Source: a virus. Taken from it: a stretch of 30,079 bases of DNA. This document shows, piece by piece, positions 13,850 through 20,843 of the stretch. Both the position numbers and the translations under genes were made by a program. The number at the start of each line of letters is the position of its first letter. Position 1 is the stretch's first letter. Under the pieces are notes generated by a model. That model ran no database searches and had not been told where the DNA came from. It saw only the letters and a list, made by a program, of their open reading frames with translations. The DNA lies in the IMG/VR virus record IMGVR_UViG_3300040806_000817, positions 1 to 30,079 of that record; one strand, 5' to 3'.

Positions 13850-14379
13850 TAATCCAACATCTCAAGAGCCATTTCAGTGGTCTCGTTTACACGCCGTGTC
13901 CAACCACGACCGAAAGTGCCGAAAGTTTTTAGTGACTGATAGTAGTTTTGGCGTTTATGCTGATATTCTATAATCGCTTCTTCTACTGTATTGATATTGA
14001 TATATTCTTCTACTTTACCGAGAGTTCCAGGGCCAATGGCTCCATCTTGTCCTGCGCCAACAATTGATTGAAGAAACTTTGCCCCCCGACCAGTACCAGC
14101 ATTAACACTAAAATCGAATACACAAAGGTCAAGGCCATTTGGTAGCCGGTCACCTTTGACCCTATCCCAATAATTTTTTTTATAAATCGGTGCAACATCT
14201 TCAACGATCAAATCCTTCATATCTTTCTGGTACAAGTCATTAGCTTTACACCATTCCTCATACACTCTTTTTGTCATGCCTAGATTTGTTTCTCCGCCGG
14301 GATCTTTCGGATGATTTACATATCCGCCTTCGTGATGAAGAATTGCTTCTAAACATTTTTGATAGTTTTCTGCCGACAT
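13849..14379 (-). CDS. GH108-family lysozyme (endolysin)
   Basis: A peptidoglycan-cutting enzyme of 176 residues. The N-terminal glycoside hydrolase 108 signature is HHEGGYVNHPKDPGGETNLG (about 15-34), with the catalytic Glu at 17. The middle has YWDRVKGDRLPNGLDLCVFD typical of the family, and the C-terminal part (about 105-170) matches its peptidoglycan-binding domain with DGAIGPGTL. No signal peptide, so release would need a holin. The start at 14379 follows AGGAGATATAAAT. It sits in the replication region between hsp20 and gp43, which is unusual for a late lysis gene, and a terminator separates it from hsp20. Confidence 0.9.
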   Translation of the reverse strand: MSAENYQKCLEAILHHEGGYVNHPKDPGGETNLGMTKRVYEEWCKANDLYQKDMKDLIVEDVAPIYKKNYWDRVKGDRLPNGLDLCVFDFSVNAGTGRGAKFLQSIVGAGQDGAIGPGTLGKVEEYININTVEEAIIEYQHKRQNYYQSLKTFGTFGRGWTRRVNETTEMALEMLD

Positions 14380-14396
14380 ATTTATATCTCCTGCAT

Positions 14397-14424
14397 AAAA
14401 ATAGGGGGTTTTACCCCCCTATTT
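14397..14424 (-). terminator. intrinsic terminator downstream of hsp20
   Basis: On the minus strand the stem AATAGGGGG/CCCCCTATT closes a short loop (GTAAAA) and is followed by a T-run (TATTTTTAT). It lies between the hsp20 stop and the lysozyme start. The stem is A-rich on its other side, so it could also act weakly on the plus strand. Confidence 0.85.
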
Positions 14425-14430
14425 AGTATT

Positions 14431-14859
14431 TTATTTAATATCAATCAGTCGAGGCTTCTTAGCGTCAGGAATGATTCGCTCAAGTTGAATCGTGAGCATA
14501 CCATTTGCGAGTTCGGCGTTCTTCACAATGATATCATCGGCAAGAGTAAACTTGCGATCAAACTTCTTCATTGAGATGCCACGATGAATCATTTCACCAG
14601 TGTCATCTAATTTATCATATGTGGAGCGAACAGTGACTTCACCCTGTTTATATTCTACTTCAACATCTTCTTTAGTAAGACCTGCAACAGCCATTTCAAT
14701 GAAGAAATCTGTCTCATTCTCTTTACGGATATTGTATGGTGGAAAGCCAGTCGATTGCTTCTGGTGTTCAGCGTATCTCTGTAGATTGTTGAACATGCGG
14801 TCGAAGCCGACGGCATAAGGGGTGAGTCGATTCATATCGAATTGTGTTAAATGTGTCAT
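14431..14859 (-). CDS. hsp20: small heat shock protein, Hsp20/IbpA-like
   Basis: An ATP-independent holdase chaperone of 142 residues. The alpha-crystallin domain spans about 42-135: PPYNIRKENETDFFIEMAVAG at its start, HRGISMKKFDRKFTL in the middle and the ANGMLTIQLER strand near its end. The tail RLIDI gives the I-x-I-like anchor used for oligomer assembly. AGGAG lies seven bases before the ATG. Such genes are a hallmark of marine T4-like phages. It forms its own unit: promoter with an inverted repeat, about 50-nt leader with a hairpin, and a terminator. Confidence 0.93.
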   Translation of the reverse strand: MTHLTQFDMNRLTPYAVGFDRMFNNLQRYAEHQKQSTGFPPYNIRKENETDFFIEMAVAGLTKEDVEVEYKQGEVTVRSTYDKLDDTGEMIHRGISMKKFDRKFTLADDIIVKNAELANGMLTIQLERIIPDAKKPRLIDIK

Positions 14860-14891
14860 GCTAATCTCCTATTAAGCAAGATTGTGGTTGT

Positions 14892-14913
14892 GTAAGCCCA
14901 TTATGGCGCTTAC
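14892..14913 (-). promoter_or_regulatory. hairpin in the hsp20 leader
   Basis: GTAAGC/GCTTAC form a 6-bp stem, extended by CCA/TGG past one bulged base, with a three-base loop. It sits in the untranslated leader about 30 bases before the start codon. It does not cover the AGGAG site, so a simple RNA thermometer is not shown. Confidence 0.5.
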
Positions 14914-14917
14914 CTAG

Positions 14918-14946
14918 TATATAGTGATTGTTACACTATATTTCAA
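14918..14946 (-). promoter_or_regulatory. hsp20 promoter with operator-like inverted repeat
   Basis: -35 TTGAAA (14946-14941), 17-bp spacer, -10 TATATA (14923-14918). A perfect 8-bp inverted repeat, ATATAGTG/CACTATAT with 7 bases between (14919-14941), fills the spacer and -10, as a repressor site would. The -35 overlaps the end of the MazG gene. Confidence 0.65.
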
Positions 14947-15362
14947 GAGTTCTCAGCAATCATTTTTGCCCGGGCATCAAGATATGTTGAGAACAAAACT
15001 TCGTATAGATTTGGTTCAGAATAGTTAGGCCCTTTCAGCACCTTACCATCTTCACGATAGATAGGCTTACCGTCTTCACCAAGTTTACTCATATTACTTC
15101 GCTGTACCTCAGCGAAACATGCATCAAGGTTCATACCATAAGCATGTCCCGCACCGTAGGTAACATACAGAATATCAGTGAGAGCATCAGCAATCGCTAT
15201 AATATTCTTTTCTTCAACAGCCTCTTTCAATTCATTCAATTCTTCCTCAATCAATTCAATTCTTAATTGTTGAGTGGCTTCGTCTGGATGATCTGGTTCT
15301 GCTTTTACTTCTTGTCCAAACGCTGTCATAAAATCTTCTACATGATCAAAATTAGTTTTCAT
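14943..15362 (-). CDS. MazG-type nucleotide pyrophosphohydrolase
   Basis: A 139-residue all-alpha NTP pyrophosphohydrolase. The metal-binding pattern is LIEEELNELKEAV (about 36-48, ExxE) followed by DALTDILYVTYG (about 61-72, DxxxD). Relatives hydrolyse (d)NTPs or (p)ppGpp-related nucleotides; in phages they may clean modified nucleotides or alter host stringent signalling. It starts three bases after the regA stop with little ribosome site of its own, so coupling is likely. MazG-like genes are frequent in marine T4-like phages. Confidence 0.85.
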   Translation of the reverse strand: MKTNFDHVEDFMTAFGQEVKAEPDHPDEATQQLRIELIEEELNELKEAVEEKNIIAIADALTDILYVTYGAGHAYGMNLDACFAEVQRSNMSKLGEDGKPIYREDGKVLKGPNYSEPNLYEVLFSTYLDARAKMIAENS

Positions 15363-15365
15363 TAT

Positions 15366-15764
15366 TTACTTTTTCTTTCCAATGTTATACTTTGCTGTGA
15401 GTATCCAGTCGTTCTTTTCTTTATGAGGTAGCACTTTGATTTGAGATAATGGTGCTACTGGATCAGCGGACTTGGTAGCATCTACCAATCCTATCAATCC
15501 CCATTCTGCAAGTAGGTTCGCAATCGTATTACGCCTTGCGATATCATCTTCACTAAAGTTGCTTGGCTTGCCATCAAGGGCAAACAACTCTTTGAAATGT
15601 ACGATATAATATTTACCACGCTTATGTAGAATATGGCATGATTGATAAATTGTTTTGTCTTTTCGTGAGGCAACACCAATTCTGGTTAGTGTCTCTCTGA
15701 TCTTTAAAAAGTCATCATCTTCTTTTAGGGTAACTTCAATGAGTTTATCAATTTCAACCGTCAT
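15366..15764 (-). CDS. regA: RegA translational repressor
   Basis: Binds the initiation regions of early phage mRNAs and represses their translation. The 132 residues match T4 RegA closely across the whole length: EDDDFLKIRETLTRIGVA, then YQSCHILHKRGKYYIVHFKE, and RRNTIANLLAEWGLIGLV; the C-terminus ILTAKYNIGK also fits. A clear AAGGA site precedes the ATG. It overlaps the end of gp62 by 11 bases, the classical 44-62-regA order. Its RNA targets here may include the many early leaders in this window. Confidence 0.96.
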   Translation of the reverse strand: MTVEIDKLIEVTLKEDDDFLKIRETLTRIGVASRKDKTIYQSCHILHKRGKYYIVHFKELFALDGKPSNFSEDDIARRNTIANLLAEWGLIGLVDATKSADPVAPLSQIKVLPHKEKNDWILTAKYNIGKKK

Positions 15765-16152
15765 GTTTCCTTCCGCCCTTTTCTAGTGTTTTTCTTATTA
15801 TGTCTAGTTGTTCGGAAGTTAAAATTGAAAGAGTTTGTAGTGCCTTAGCATCGTTGTAACCATAATATTCTTTCACGATGGACAAGTCCTGATCATTCTC
15901 TTTTTTCACCCACTTCGCAAACCGTTTCTTGGGTCTCACTGTATTTAGTAAATACTCAAACTGTGTCAGTGCTTCTGCCTCATGTCTTATATTCATTTCA
16001 TTAGCAACACCGATAGTGTCAAGATGGTATGAAAGGGCACGGTTTGTCATAAAAGGTGAATAGGACTTCTCAGCGAGAGCATCATTTTCTGAGCCTCGCA
16101 TGAGATTCTTTTTGGTTGTATTAATAGCATTCACGAAATCAAACGGGTTCAT
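15754..16152 (-). CDS. 62: clamp loader small subunit, gp62
   Basis: Works with gp44 to load the gp45 clamp. The 132-residue protein is shorter than T4 gp62 (187) and resembles the marine T4-like version: an N-terminal FDFVNAINTTKKNLM, then KSYSPFMTNRALSYH and RPKKRFAKWVK. The ATG at 16152 overlaps the gp44 stop as ATGA and is preferred over a GTG two codons before. Position between gp44 and regA confirms the call. Confidence 0.92.
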   Translation of the reverse strand: MNPFDFVNAINTTKKNLMRGSENDALAEKSYSPFMTNRALSYHLDTIGVANEMNIRHEAEALTQFEYLLNTVRPKKRFAKWVKKENDQDLSIVKEYYGYNDAKALQTLSILTSEQLDIIRKTLEKGGRKHDG

Positions 16153-17090
16153 TTCCACTCGACCTCAACCATAAGTTCAGTCAGAAATGCCATGAAGTTG
16201 ATCTCTTGATCAGCAACAAAAGCAGACTTATACTGATAGTCAGCCATTGTTACTACGACTTGTGGAACGCTTTGAGGGGCAACAAAGTCATTCATTGTGT
16301 CATAGATTTTACGAAACAATGGTGTGACTTCACCATCGACATTCTGGGCTACCCATTTACGGACCACGCTAAACTCTTTGTTTTTCAGAGCATCAATTAA
16401 AACACTCATATTTGAATCAGTGAATGTGGCTAAAATACCAGTGTCGATAGTACCAGTCGCAGAGTATCTTTGCAGTTCGTTCAGTACTCTACGATTATCT
16501 GGGAAGTGCTTTTTGATTACCTCAGCGACTACTTTTGGCTCATACTGAATATTCTCATTATCAAGAATACCTTTAACTCGCACGAAAAACTCTTTAGCCA
16601 TTTGAGGTTTATCGCCATTGCTAATCTTAAACTCTACCACAGAACAGCGACTATGAAGTGGCTGAATGATCTTGTTTACAAAGTTGCAGGTCAGAATGAA
16701 GCCACAGTTACGGCTGTATTCTTCCATGAAATTACGCAAGGCTGGTTGAACGGAGTTAGCATTAAGATAATCTGCTTCATCAAGGATGACATACTTTCTG
16801 CCACCAGCAAGTGATACAGATGATGCAAAGTTTCTCAGTTCATTTCTTAGAACGTCAATCGAACGGCCCTCGTCTGAGCCGTTGATCACAATATAATCAC
16901 ATCCCAACTCCTCTAACATTGCTTTGGCTATTGTAGTTTTACCCACACCAGCACTACCAGTTAGAAGGAGATTTGGGATGTTCTTATTATCAACAAATTG
17001 TTGAAAGGTTTCTTTTAGGGAGTTAGGTAGAATAGTATCGCCCACAGTTTTAGGACGGTACTTTTCTACCCACAAAAAATCATCACGCAT
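16149..17090 (-). CDS. 44: clamp loader large subunit, gp44 (AAA+)
   Basis: The ATPase of the clamp loader, 313 residues, close to T4 gp44 (319). Walker A GSAGVGKTT is near 45-53, Walker B VILDEADY near 101-108, and the SRC arginine-finger motif (HSRCSVVEF) near 146-154. The N-terminus WVEKYRPKT is the usual clamp-loader start. Downstream gp62 and regA are coupled. It has its own promoter at 17123-17151; the ribosome binding site (GGTGAACT) is weak. Confidence 0.96.
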   Translation of the reverse strand: MRDDFLWVEKYRPKTVGDTILPNSLKETFQQFVDNKNIPNLLLTGSAGVGKTTIAKAMLEELGCDYIVINGSDEGRSIDVLRNELRNFASSVSLAGGRKYVILDEADYLNANSVQPALRNFMEEYSRNCGFILTCNFVNKIIQPLHSRCSVVEFKISNGDKPQMAKEFFVRVKGILDNENIQYEPKVVAEVIKKHFPDNRRVLNELQRYSATGTIDTGILATFTDSNMSVLIDALKNKEFSVVRKWVAQNVDGEVTPLFRKIYDTMNDFVAPQSVPQVVVTMADYQYKSAFVADQEINFMAFLTELMVEVEWK

Positions 17091-17122
17091 AGTTCACCAT
17101 AATATAAAAGTTCATAATACTG

Positions 17123-17151
17123 AATCTAACACAATAGATACAGTTTGTCAA
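17123..17151 (-). promoter_or_regulatory. sigma70-type promoter for 44-62-regA
   Basis: TTGACA (17151-17146), 17-bp spacer, -10 TAGATT (17128-17123). The predicted start is near 17116, giving a 26-nt leader without the GTGATTCGCAA element. It begins three bases after the stop of the upstream gene. Confidence 0.78.
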
Positions 17152-17153
17152 GG

Positions 17154-17339
17154 TTATTGTTTAGTTTCGATTTCTGTTTCGATTTCTGTTTCTTCAGAAG
17201 CAGACTCTTCAATAGCCTGCACAACTTTATCCCTAAGAGAAGCAACTTGACCAATTTCATTACCTTGCCATGCTCCTCTACTTACACTAACATCAATTAA
17301 TTGTAAGATGCCTTTAATTTCGTTATGACCTAGACTCAT
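17154..17339 (-). CDS. small protein, paralogue of its upstream neighbour
   Basis: A 61-residue protein starting MSLGHNEIKGILQLID. Its first 45 residues align with the start of the gene at 17336-17647: HN-I, LID or IID, RGA, G-E, then R in the same order and spacing. The tail is an acidic repeat (ETEIETEIETK). ATGA overlap with the neighbour and a GGAG site support the start. Likely a tandem duplication; function unknown. Confidence 0.72.
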   Translation of the reverse strand: MSLGHNEIKGILQLIDVSVSRGAWQGNEIGQVASLRDKVVQAIEESASEETEIETEIETKQ

Positions 17340-17647
17340 TTGTAATCTCCTTCTTCCCAGTCATTTTCTGTATTTTTCTTTGTTGATTTCTTAGTGACTG
17401 GCTTCGCCTTCTCTTCTACAGCGGGAACAGTTGCCATAGCCATTTCTGCTTGGGCTTGAGCGGCGGCGATTGCTTGTTGTTGTGCCATTTGCTCAACCTC
17501 TTCAATGTCACGGCGTTTCAATTCTTGAAGTGCAGTGCGAATATTGCCCACGCCTTGTAGTTCTTTGCCTCTGAATGCACCTCGTTCGGCGCATGTATCA
17601 ATGATATGAACTACACTATCAATGATATCATTATGGACTTCTGCCAT
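17336..17647 (-). CDS. small protein downstream of the sliding clamp
   Basis: A 103-residue protein: an N-terminal helical domain (HNDIIDSVVHIIDTCAERGA, about 5-24, and GKELQGVGNIRTAL), an Ala/Gln-rich middle, and a Lys-rich then acidic tail. The first domain is shared with the next gene. It begins one base after the gp45 stop, so it is likely co-expressed with the clamp. No function is known; a clamp- or replication-associated role is a guess from position. Confidence 0.75.
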   Translation of the reverse strand: MAEVHNDIIDSVVHIIDTCAERGAFRGKELQGVGNIRTALQELKRRDIEEVEQMAQQQAIAAAQAQAEMAMATVPAVEEKAKPVTKKSTKKNTENDWEEGDYK

Positions 17648-17648
17648 T

Positions 17649-18320
17649 CTATTCGTACTCCGAGTTAGTTTCTGTTGCTACCCAGTATTCGATATGACCA
17701 GAGATATTCTTAAAATGCGAGATACCCGCTTTAGAAATCTTTACATCATAATCGCCACTGATGAATTTTAGATTTTCTGTTTTGAATACCATATTAAAGA
17801 TATCACCATTGCTCTCACCAACATCACGGCTATATTCATTTGATGTAGGATTCTTCATATCAGTAGCAACAAGTGCAATGCCAAGCGCACCACCACGAAC
17901 CACTACTTCAGGAAGACCAAGTTGATTTGCCGCAGACACAACTGCTTTCAAATCATCAGCCGTTACAGAGAATTGAATCTCTGGATCAGGCATATCAAGA
18001 TTCTTTTCAGGCGGTGAAGTGACCATTGAAGGATCAGTATATGTATAACGTGAGTGTGATTTGTTCTTTTCATCACGGATTGTTACGTCTGCTTCACCAA
18101 ATGCAAAGTCAGCGTTCTCAAACAGACTTGCTAAACCTAGAAACTGATTCAGTTCATAGATCGCAAAGTCTACTGGAAACGAATCTTCTACCACCGCTTG
18201 AGCAAGAATGTTCTTTTGCTCACTCACTGTGCGGATTGTATTACCCTGTTTAAAGGCTAGGGATGGATTTATGGTTGAAAAATTCTTCAACACATCCATT
18301 GTACCTTCACTTATTCTCAT
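17649..18320 (-). CDS. 45: sliding clamp, gp45
   Basis: The trimeric ring that tethers gp43 to DNA and, in T4, activates late transcription. About 223 residues (T4 gp45 has 228). The N-terminus (RISEGTMDVLKNFSTINPSLAFK) and FAIYELNQFLGLASLF match the T4 clamp, and the last part GHIEYWVATE fits its end. Three ATG codons follow one another (18326, 18323, 18320); I chose the third from alignment to family N-termini and its 9-base distance from GAGG, but the second is also possible. Its start overlaps the upstream DUF3310-like gene. Confidence 0.95.
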   Translation of the reverse strand: MRISEGTMDVLKNFSTINPSLAFKQGNTIRTVSEQKNILAQAVVEDSFPVDFAIYELNQFLGLASLFENADFAFGEADVTIRDEKNKSHSRYTYTDPSMVTSPPEKNLDMPDPEIQFSVTADDLKAVVSAANQLGLPEVVVRGGALGIALVATDMKNPTSNEYSRDVGESNGDIFNMVFKTENLKFISGDYDVKISKAGISHFKNISGHIEYWVATETNSEYE

Positions 18321-18600
18321 CATCATTTACCTCATTATTTTCAAGTGAATCAATATAAAGTGCCATAATAGCATAATGTACAACTTTTAGCAAGTCTTTT
18401 CTATTCTTACCTTCTTTCTTTCCGTATCTCTGACAATACTTAATAATATTGCCCATACAGAAACCTTCGCCATGTCCACTGTCAATAATAAACTCTGTGG
18501 ACTGAAACTTATTGAAGGAGTAGTGGCCATCATAGGTTGCAGCCACATAGTCATAGACCTCTTTCAAAGTTTTATCTTCATCAAATTTAAATTTACTCAT
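18307..18600 (-). CDS. DUF3310-like protein
   Basis: A 97-residue protein with the DUF3310 pattern common in phages: an EFIID start, a GFCMGNIIKYCQRYGKK helix (about 48-64) and a KDLLKVVHYAIMALY helix (about 68-82). The family's biochemical role is not established. It overlaps the start of gp45 and is probably coupled to it. The C-terminus is acidic (ENNEVNDDENK). Confidence 0.82.
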   Translation of the reverse strand: MSKFKFDEDKTLKEVYDYVAATYDGHYSFNKFQSTEFIIDSGHGEGFCMGNIIKYCQRYGKKEGKNRKDLLKVVHYAIMALYIDSLENNEVNDDENK

Positions 18601-18615
18601 AACAACCTTTTCAAT

Positions 18616-19485
18616 TTACTTCTTCATAGCGGCGATGGCATCAGGATCGGCAGTTGCCGCGGCACCAAGTTGTGCTAAATCGACCAGACTACCACCGAAT
18701 GTGTATGAACCAGTATGAAGCAGTTTCATCCACGGACACATCCATGTGTGAACACCAACCTTTTGCATCCACTGACAGAACATATAATCCTCTGACAGAT
18801 ACCGCTTTGAATCTGGATCAATCAATGCTTGAAAGTACATCATAATTTCACGGCTACCATCAAACGCTTTTGTGCGAATATGGTCAGGCTTATATGAATA
18901 GTCTGGATATGCATCATTAAATTTATGAAACGCATTCTTGGTGATCATCATAAAACCAGTTCCGCCTTCTAAAACTTTAACTGGCTCATCAAGACGGATA
19001 TTACCATCTGAACCAACATCTAGAGGATTGAACACATAGTCGCCTACATAATTTTCTAGATTACCAGGGTTCTCATCGGCAAAGCCCTTATCAACAGCCC
19101 GCTTAATTTTCTCCCATGCGATAGTCTTTTTAGGATATGGTCCGCAGATAATATCTTTACGCTTGTTTGGATCTTCCTCAGTTTCATCAGATAGAGCGGC
19201 CAAGGTAAGAACATCATTTGGATCAAAACCAATATCGGAATCAATAAACATCAAGTGGGTATAATCGCTACGCATAAATTCATCGACACAATAGTTTCTC
19301 GCCCGTGTAATTAGAGACTCATTAAACAAGTAGAAAAACTTGATTTCCATTTCATACATGGCACCAAGTTTTGCTAAGTCCGCTGTTGATTTTGTGTACA
19401 TACCGTGACAGTTGCCACCATACATTGGCGTTGCGACCAAAATCTTTTTTTTACGCAAAGCCTCAAGTTCTACCGTGATTTCCAC
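18616..19485 (-). CDS. glycosyltransferase-like protein, GTG start
   Basis: A 289-residue protein of the GT-A type: an early VATPMYGGNCHGMY strand/loop, RARNYCVDEF near 61, then LMFIDSDIGF (about 78-87), whose DSD is the DxD metal/nucleotide-sugar site. Later SEDYMFCQWMQKVG resembles the acceptor-site ED motif of the family. Similar proteins are common near gp45 in marine T4-like phages. The start is GTG at 19485: AGGAG lies six bases upstream and the two nearby ATGs are out of frame. Acceptor unknown (surface glycan or modified DNA). Confidence 0.82.
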   Translation of the reverse strand: MEITVELEALRKKKILVATPMYGGNCHGMYTKSTADLAKLGAMYEMEIKFFYLFNESLITRARNYCVDEFMRSDYTHLMFIDSDIGFDPNDVLTLAALSDETEEDPNKRKDIICGPYPKKTIAWEKIKRAVDKGFADENPGNLENYVGDYVFNPLDVGSDGNIRLDEPVKVLEGGTGFMMITKNAFHKFNDAYPDYSYKPDHIRTKAFDGSREIMMYFQALIDPDSKRYLSEDYMFCQWMQKVGVHTWMCPWMKLLHTGSYTFGGSLVDLAQLGAAATADPDAIAAMKK

Positions 19486-19516
19486 ATCATTCTCCTATGA
19501 TAAATTCATTATGTAG

Positions 19517-19546
19517 ATTATATAGTAAGAAAGCACTTGGTGTCAA
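19517..19546 (-). promoter_or_regulatory. sigma70-type promoter of the glycosyltransferase operon
   Basis: TTGACA (19546-19541) with TATAAT (19522-19517, 18-bp spacer), or the overlapping TATATA at 16 bp. An AAGTGCTT direct repeat flanks the -35. It should drive the glycosyltransferase, DUF3310-like and gp45 genes. Confidence 0.75.
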
Positions 19547-19568
19547 GCACTTTCTTTTAATTTTTGTT

Positions 19569-19576
19569 TATTTATA
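19569..19576 (-). promoter_or_regulatory. possible T4-type late promoter
   Basis: TATAAATA, the T4 late -10 box, lies on the minus strand in the 96-base gap before the glycosyltransferase gene. It is the only copy in the window in a position where it could serve a downstream gene. An eight-base AT-rich match may be chance. Confidence 0.3.
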
Positions 19577-19581
19577 AGGGC

Positions 19582-20766
19582 TTAGATCAAATTGGACTGG
19601 ACAAAATCGGGCTCACCCTGTGGTTCTTGCAGTTCAGTCTCACAGTCAGCATCAGCATCGACCTTCGTATAAAGGTCACGGAATGATGACTTGGTATCCT
19701 CATCAAACCGATTGATACACATTTCAATGGCGGTCATACGATCACCAAAGATTGAGTAAGCCTTGGCAATATGAACCAGACGCCGTGTCGAAATGATCTC
19801 ATCAACACCACCATCATAGTAGGTCTTGCGGATGATATCGGCCCAGTCAACCAACAACTCTTCAAAGTTGTCCATGACATCTACACCAAGATCATCAAAC
19901 ACCATGCCGAGCATCTTTTTCTCGACCGATACTGGTGGGTACTCTTGCTCAATGGTGATTGGAAAACGCTCTAGAAACGCCTCATTCATCACATTAGTAC
20001 CGATGAAACGGCCATCGTCAGAACCCTTACCTTTGGTATTGGCTGTTGCGATGACCGTAAAGCCAGAAGCAGGCTTAATAAACTCGCCAGTCTTCTTGAT
20101 AAAGTAGCCTTTCCCTTCAAGGATAGACTGAAGACACATAACCTTTGCTGGATTTGCAAGGTCAAGTTCATCTAGCAGGGCAACTGCGCCACGCTCCATG
20201 GCTTTAATAATAGGGCCTTTGAAGAATTTTGTTTCTCCGTTGACCAAGCGAAAACCACCAATCAAATCGTCTTCATCGGTTTCAACAGTGAAATTGATCC
20301 GAATGACTTCACGCTTCAACTGGGCGCAGGCTTGTTCAATACCGAATGTCTTACCGTTACCAGAGAGACCAGTAACATAGACAGGATAAAACATACCCGA
20401 CTTGATAATCTTTTTAAGTTTGTTATGATGACCGAATGGTACAAACAGAGGATCATTCTCAGGAACTAGGTTCTCAGTGAATGAGTCTGTTTGCACATTT
20501 AGGTCATTAACTATCGGAGCGGGCTGGAGTGCAACTTCTGCCTCAGGAACAGCGGGCATCACAGGAGTGGGCGATACAGCACCAGTAGTCGGCAACTTGT
20601 AAAGACCACGACCTACACGATAGTCATCATTATGAAGCAACCAAATCGGGCGCTTCAAACCATTTGATTTGGAAATCTCAAGGGCTTGGGCCCGTGTTAG
20701 AGTGTCACCAAATTCTTTGATGGCAATCTCAACAAAGGCTTGCTGGTTCTTATTCAACTTTTTCAT
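19582..20766 (-). CDS. cobS: CobS-like AAA+ ATPase
   Basis: A 394-residue MoxR/CobS-type ATPase. The N-terminal 120 residues contain a small helical domain and a Pro/Val-rich linker. The ATPase core has Walker A GLSGNGKT near 136-143, Walker B LLDELDLA near 195, the ATANTKGKGSDDGRF sensor-1 region near 240 and an RFPITIE segment near 265, as in CobS of aerobic cobaltochelatase. The start at 20766 follows GAGAGGTGAAATT; the ATG 15 bases earlier is part of that site. The CobT-like gene lies just upstream. Phages lack the cobalt-binding CobN subunit in this window, so chelatase function is not shown; a general AAA-VWA remodelling role is possible. Confidence 0.88.
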   Translation of the reverse strand: MKKLNKNQQAFVEIAIKEFGDTLTRAQALEISKSNGLKRPIWLLHNDDYRVGRGLYKLPTTGAVSPTPVMPAVPEAEVALQPAPIVNDLNVQTDSFTENLVPENDPLFVPFGHHNKLKKIIKSGMFYPVYVTGLSGNGKTFGIEQACAQLKREVIRINFTVETDEDDLIGGFRLVNGETKFFKGPIIKAMERGAVALLDELDLANPAKVMCLQSILEGKGYFIKKTGEFIKPASGFTVIATANTKGKGSDDGRFIGTNVMNEAFLERFPITIEQEYPPVSVEKKMLGMVFDDLGVDVMDNFEELLVDWADIIRKTYYDGGVDEIISTRRLVHIAKAYSIFGDRMTAIEMCINRFDEDTKSSFRDLYTKVDADADCETELQEPQGEPDFVQSNLI

Positions 20767-20780
20767 AATTTCACCTCTCA

Positions 20781-20838
20781 TTGCGAATCACTTTTCTCAC
20801 TACCTTGCTATCCTAGCAAATTGGAACCCATTTGTCAA
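20781..20838 (-). promoter_or_regulatory. sigma70-type promoter with GTGATTCGCAA leader element
   Basis: TTGACA (20838-20833), 17-bp spacer, extended -10 TGC-TAGGAT (20815-20810). The leader carries AAGTGATTCGCAA (20793-20781) followed by TGAGAGGTG, then the cobS-like start. The -10 is weaker than in the other copies. Confidence 0.78.
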
Positions 20839-20843
20839 GTCTT

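Noticed and set aside
14379-14386. TATAAATA late-promoter-like box at the lysozyme start codon
   Set aside because: It overlaps the start codon, so a transcript from it would begin inside the gene and lack the ribosome site. It is better explained as an AT-rich spacer after AGGAG.
14472-14480. A further TGATTCGC on the plus strand in hsp20
   Set aside because: Only eight bases match the leader element and there is no second copy or promoter nearby; chance is enough to explain it.
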